Below the pieces are notes generated by a model, which was not told the DNA's origin, did not search any database, and saw only the letters and a program-made list of their open reading frames with translations. A stretch of 9,099 nt of DNA from positions 1 through 9,099 of the forward strand of contig JAIESS010000170.1 of the NCBI GenBank assembly GCA_019745755.1, written 5' to 3'. The position numbers were made by a program, and so were the translations under genes. This DNA comes from Alphaproteobacteria bacterium. Lineage in GTDB: Bacteria; Pseudomonadota; Alphaproteobacteria; Paracaedibacterales; JAKBAR01. Below are positions 6,950-9,099 of this stretch, piece after piece. The first letter of the stretch is position 1. Each line of letters starts with the position of its first letter.

Positions 6950-6960
6950 GATGTATCTCC
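6950..6960 (-). promoter_or_regulatory. Strong Shine-Dalgarno deciding the start of the exported protein
   Basis: On the minus strand GGAGATACATC immediately precedes the ATG at 6949. GGAG with a seven-base spacer is close to ideal, which excludes the longer start at 6973. Confidence 0.75.
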
Positions 6961-6984
6961 AAATTTTTTTCATTATTTTTTCAT

Positions 6985-7016
6985 AGGAGGAGGGGGCGTT
7001 ATGGGGCGTCCCTCCT
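6985..7016 (-). repeat. GC-rich hairpin between gst and the exported-protein gene
   Basis: On the minus strand AGGAGGG (7016-7010) pairs perfectly with CCCTCCT (6994-6988) around a loop containing two ACGCCCC copies. The 3' side continues as CCTCCT. No T-run follows on the minus strand, so full termination is unlikely; partial attenuation or mRNA processing between the second and third genes is possible. The right arm contains the CCUCC anti-Shine-Dalgarno sequence and lies just upstream of the GGAG used by the next gene. Confidence 0.55.
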
Positions 7017-7030
7017 GTATTGTTGTAATG

Positions 7031-7816
7031 CTATTTTATATTTTTCTTGAACGCATCGCGCTGGAATAGATCCTTGCTATAACGCACAAGATTTGGCCAT
7101 TTTTTCTCATCAATACTTATATTGCATTTTTTTAATGAAAGCAGTTGAACGCCAATGGCAATATCTGCCGCTGTGAAGTCATCACCCACAATCCATTTTT
7201 TTCCTTTGAGCTTGCCATCCAAATAGTCAAACAGAGGTGGAAGTTCCATTATGGCGTCCTTTAATATTTTTTCATCCGTAGGTTTTTTGAAAAGAACGGG
7301 CTTTATCTTTTGCTCAAATAGAATTTTATGATGAATTATATTCGCCATGACCTCGTCACCGTATTTCTCATACCAAAGGGTCTCTGCAAACTTTTTAGCA
7401 TTCGTTGGATAGAGTGGGTGTTCAGGATTATTTTTATCTAAATAAGCGATGATCACAGCTGAATCAGCAATGGTCCACGAATCTTCTTGGCCATACTCAC
7501 CCTCGCGATAAGCGGGAATTTTCCCAAGGGGGCTTGCGTTATCAAAAGGAATAAGCATCGCTGAACCTTTTGCATGAAGAATTTTCTTTGGCAATGTTTC
7601 AACAAGTTTAAAATCCAAATTTTTCTCAGCCATGGCGATAATTACTTTGAGGACAAAGGGAGACATCTGTGAACCGTAAATAGTACGAGCTGCTGATGCT
7701 GGCTGTGTCGATGGCGTAGATATTTCTGCCATGGTGGGTGTCACTGTGCTGATTAAAAGAAGAAGGGCACTAGATGCTGCAAATGTTGCTTTTTTAAATT
7801 GTGTGAACGATGACAT
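7031..7816 (-). CDS. Glutathione S-transferase-fold protein with an N-terminal signal peptide
   Basis: This 261-residue protein has residues 1-30 as a typical signal peptide (two Lys, then a hydrophobic core ASSALLLLISTV, then TPTMA before Glu31). A Ser/Thr/Pro/Ala-rich spacer runs to residue 43. The thioredoxin-like GST N-domain then spans about 44-127: TIYGSQMSPFVLKV, with S52 at the usual catalytic Ser/Cys position; GKIPA, with the cis-proline P101; and ADSAVIIAYLD, with the D-S pair (118-119) that binds the gamma-glutamyl of glutathione. The helical C-domain includes GDDFTAADIAIG, with the T215-x-x-D218 N-capping box. Such proteins conjugate or reduce substrates with glutathione. Export is unusual for the fold. 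An AAGGAA ribosome-binding site eight bases upstream fixes the start. It follows the ohrR-like gene by 16 bases and is almost certainly co-transcribed with it. Confidence 0.88.
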   Translation of the reverse strand: MSSFTQFKKATFAASSALLLLISTVTPTMAEISTPSTQPASAARTIYGSQMSPFVLKVIIAMAEKNLDFKLVETLPKKILHAKGSAMLIPFDNASPLGKIPAYREGEYGQEDSWTIADSAVIIAYLDKNNPEHPLYPTNAKKFAETLWYEKYGDEVMANIIHHKILFEQKIKPVLFKKPTDEKILKDAIMELPPLFDYLDGKLKGKKWIVGDDFTAADIAIGVQLLSLKKCNISIDEKKWPNLVRYSKDLFQRDAFKKNIK

Positions 7817-7832
7817 TGTTATTGTTCCTTTT

Positions 7833-8270
7833 TTAAAGAGTTGTTATGAGAATTTTTTCGAGCAGTGTACGCAGATGTTGAATCTCTTCTGAGGAGATGT
7901 TTACCCGTTGTTTCACATTATGCTGAATGGACGTTGCATCAAAATCACGGCCCTTTAGGGTGAGCCTAATGACCTTTTTGCGTTCGTCGTCCTTACTATG
8001 TTCCCGCGTAATAAATCCAGCAATCTCGAGGCGTTTGAGAAGGGGGGTGAGCGTTCCTGAGTCAAGGAAAAGCTCTCGTCCAATAGCGTCCACGGACACA
8101 CCATCATTGATATGCAATGATGCAATCACCAGGTATTGAGGATATGTTAATCCCACTTTCTCGAGTTCAAGTGTATAAAGCTTGATGAGCTTGCGCGATG
8201 CTGCGTAAAGACCAAACACGGGGCACATGGTTAAGGTTTTAATAGTCGTTACTCCTGTAAGTGTTGACAT
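7833..8270 (-). CDS. ohrR: OhrR-like MarR-family organic-peroxide repressor
   Basis: Read from the ATG at 8270 the product is 145 residues. It is a winged-helix dimeric DNA-binding protein. The OhrR signature is strong: GLYAASRKL (20-28), LTYPQYLV (41-48), LDSGTLTPLLKRLE in the recognition helix, and DDERKKVIRLT in the wing. In OhrR, oxidation of an N-terminal cysteine by organic hydroperoxides releases the operator; Tyr19, Tyr29 and Tyr40 of the Bacillus protein correspond to Y22, Y32 and Y43 here. The position of Bacillus Cys15 is V18 here, and the only cysteine is C16, two residues earlier. The start is uncertain: ATG 8270 coincides with the predicted transcription start, while the AGGAG at 8256-8252 points to an ATT codon at 8243-8241. 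It probably represses its own operon. Confidence 0.9.
   Translation of the reverse strand: MSTLTGVTTIKTLTMCPVFGLYAASRKLIKLYTLELEKVGLTYPQYLVIASLHINDGVSVDAIGRELFLDSGTLTPLLKRLEIAGFITREHSKDDERKKVIRLTLKGRDFDATSIQHNVKQRVNISSEEIQHLRTLLEKILITTL
8252..8256 (-). promoter_or_regulatory. AGGAG ribosome-binding site inside the apparent 5' end of ohrR
   Basis: AGGAG on the minus strand at 8256-8252 is the best Shine-Dalgarno near the ohrR start. Eight bases downstream, in frame, is ATT (8243-8241), a codon that initiates infC in other bacteria. The next in-frame ATG, at 8228, is 23 bases away and too far. Initiation at ATT would give a protein starting with M-K-T-L-T-M-C-P. Confidence 0.4.
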
Positions 8271-8303
8271 ATGATATATAGCAAGCAATTAAATTGTGCG
8301 CAA
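8268..8303 (-). promoter_or_regulatory. Promoter of the ohrR-gst operon
   Basis: On the minus strand TTGCGC (8303-8298) is separated by exactly 17 bases from TATATA (8280-8275), a good sigma-70-type promoter with a predicted start at about 8268. It points at ohrR, and no other promoter-like pair was noticed closer to the gene. Confidence 0.65.
8286..8296. promoter_or_regulatory. Putative OhrR operator (CAATTAAATTG) in the promoter spacer
   Basis: The perfect palindrome CAATT-A-AATTG lies between the -35 and -10 boxes of the ohrR promoter. To my knowledge the Bacillus subtilis ohrA operator is built from repeated TACAATTAAATTGTA units, whose central 11 bases are identical. A repressor bound here would block polymerase, so autoregulation of the ohrR-gst operon is inferred. 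Confidence 0.6.
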
Positions 8304-8726
8304 GATAATTTTTTAAAATTTTTTAACGAGGGTGTTTTATCCTCCCATAACACTCATTTGGGGGAGGGAAGAGTCATTACACGGGCATTTATATGTCTCA
8401 AAAAATTCTTCTTTTATGGTATGTTCGTGGGAGTTTCTTTGAGATTATTCTTAATCATGCCGTGAAGATCTTGTCCCGGCAAATCTAATGCTGTTTCATA
8501 GGGAACCTTTAAGCGCATGTCTTAATGCATTCCTTATGGCTGATTTTTTGGGTATACCCCTCCATGCGTTCGATCTGTCCCATCATTTTTCGTTTAATGG
8601 TAGTTTACAATATTTTACAGCATTATAATCTGACACTCTTTATCGAAGGTGTATATGATATAGCATTACACAATACTAGTGTTGCAATTAGCCTTGAAAG
8701 GCTCCTAAATTTGAAGGCAGCACCTT
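8304..8726. other. Gene-poor interval between the ohrR promoter and the trpS 3' end
   Basis: About 420 bases hold no convincing gene. The left end contains the UP element. Small inverted repeats occur: CCTCCC/GGGAGG (8341-8346 and 8362-8367), a near-perfect 14-base palindrome CAATACTAGTGTTG (8671-8684), and AGCCT/AGGCT (8690-8703), the last just past the trpS stop; none is followed by a T-run. Two short minus-strand reading frames have plausible codon content: 8414-8518 (34 codons, starting MRLKVPYETALDL) and 8509-8586 (25 codons, ending HKECIKTCA), overlapping in different frames. They could be remnants of a decayed gene or chance. Confidence 0.5.
8307..8326 (-). promoter_or_regulatory. A-tract UP element upstream of the ohrR promoter
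   Basis: Two runs of six A (minus strand, 8324-8319 and 8314-8309) separated by TTTT lie directly upstream of the -35 box. They are spaced one helical turn apart, as expected for bent DNA or an alpha-subunit contact site that strengthens a promoter. Confidence 0.5.
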
Positions 8727-9099
8727 TTAAATCCCAGCACACTCTTTAATTGCTTTCATATGCTTATTGGCAAGGGCATTGGCGTAATCGGCCCCGTCTT
8801 TCAACACAGATTGAAGGTATGTCTGATCCTCCATATACCCCTTAATTTTTTCCCCGATGGGAAGAATGGTTGCGTGGAGGGAATCGATGAGAGCCCCTTT
8901 GAGCTTTGAAAAATTTTGTCCCTCAAACGCCACACACACCTCATCCGGTTTTTGGTGGGTGAGGGCAGCCAACATATTGACGAGGTTGCGCGCCTCTGGG
9001 CGATGCTCCAGGGCTTTCATGGAGGAGGCAATCACATCCGCATCTGTCTTAGCCTTCTTAATCTTTTTCGCTAGGGTATCTGCATCATCGGTGAGGTGA
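8727..9099 (-). CDS. trpS: Tryptophanyl-tRNA synthetase, C-terminal 123 residues (partial)
   Basis: The 5' part lies beyond the right edge. The visible residues start HLTDDADTLAKKIKKAKTDA, the segment that normally follows the KMSKS loop in bacterial TrpRS. They continue through HRPEARNLVNMLAALT, FEGQNFSKLKGALID and LQSVLKDGADYANALANKH to the stop at 8727-8729. This is the helical C-terminal region, which contributes to anticodon recognition and dimer contacts. The enzyme charges tRNA-Trp with tryptophan in the cytoplasm. Similarity to alphaproteobacterial TrpRS is strong throughout, with no frameshift. It runs in the same direction as the ohrR operon, but about 420 bases and a separate promoter lie between them. 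Confidence 0.95.
   Translation of the reverse strand, partial: HLTDDADTLAKKIKKAKTDADVIASSMKALEHRPEARNLVNMLAALTHQKPDEVCVAFEGQNFSKLKGALIDSLHATILPIGEKIKGYMEDQTYLQSVLKDGADYANALANKHMKAIKECAGI

Noticed and set aside
8341..8367. CCTCCC/GGGAGG hairpin as a terminator
   Set aside because: No T-run follows on either strand and it lies more than 350 bases past the trpS stop.
8271..8465. Plus-strand open frame divergent from ohrR
   Set aside because: It runs through the ohrR promoter, operator and A-tracts, lacks a ribosome-binding site and has a low-complexity product.
8525..8749. Plus-strand 74-codon open frame ending inside trpS
   Set aside because: It has no ribosome-binding site, its composition is unlike neighbouring proteins, and it overlaps the real trpS 3' end.
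8857..9099. Plus-strand open frame at the right edge
   Set aside because: It is antisense to the strongly conserved C-terminal region of tryptophanyl-tRNA synthetase.

Overview
The window looks like chromosomal DNA of a low-GC alphaproteobacterium, possibly a flagellated, host-associated lineage of the Holosporales/Paracaedibacter kind. That placement is inferred from the cysteine-free, alphaproteobacterial-type ribosomal protein L31, the alphaproteobacterial-looking C-terminus of tryptophanyl-tRNA synthetase, the AT-rich base composition and the flagellar genes at the left edge. No rRNA, tRNA, CRISPR array, insertion sequence or prophage gene was seen.

Left part, plus strand (1-1597): the end of a probable flagellar cap gene (fliD-like), a GTG-started fliS-like chaperone gene, then a complete RNase D gene. 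Middle, plus strand (1686-4124): a tightly coupled three-gene cluster of divergent membrane proteins. Their topology and order match the PilM/N-PilO-PilP inner-membrane platform of type IV pili (GspL-GspM-GspC/B of type II secretion). No secretin, ATPase or pilin gene lies in view, and the cluster carries unusually long G-tracts. It is followed by rpmE (L31) with a clear intrinsic terminator. Next come a stand-alone EAL-domain cyclic-di-GMP phosphodiesterase with all catalytic residues, and dut (dUTPase).

Right part, minus strand (6056-8303): a probable operon running leftward from a strong promoter, made of an OhrR-like MarR regulator, a glutathione S-transferase-fold protein with a signal peptide, and an exported protein with a TPR-like C-terminus. 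The promoter has an A-tract UP element, a TTGCGC-17-TATATA core and a CAATTAAATTG palindrome in its spacer. That palindrome equals the core of the published Bacillus OhrR operator as I recall it. The normal OhrR partner, the peroxidase Ohr, is absent and an exported GST-like protein takes its place, so this operon is the most interesting local system here. The regulator's only cysteine is shifted by two residues from the usual sensing position, and its best ribosome-binding site points at an AUU codon. About 420 bases without a convincing gene separate the operon from the 3' end of trpS, which leaves the window at the right edge.
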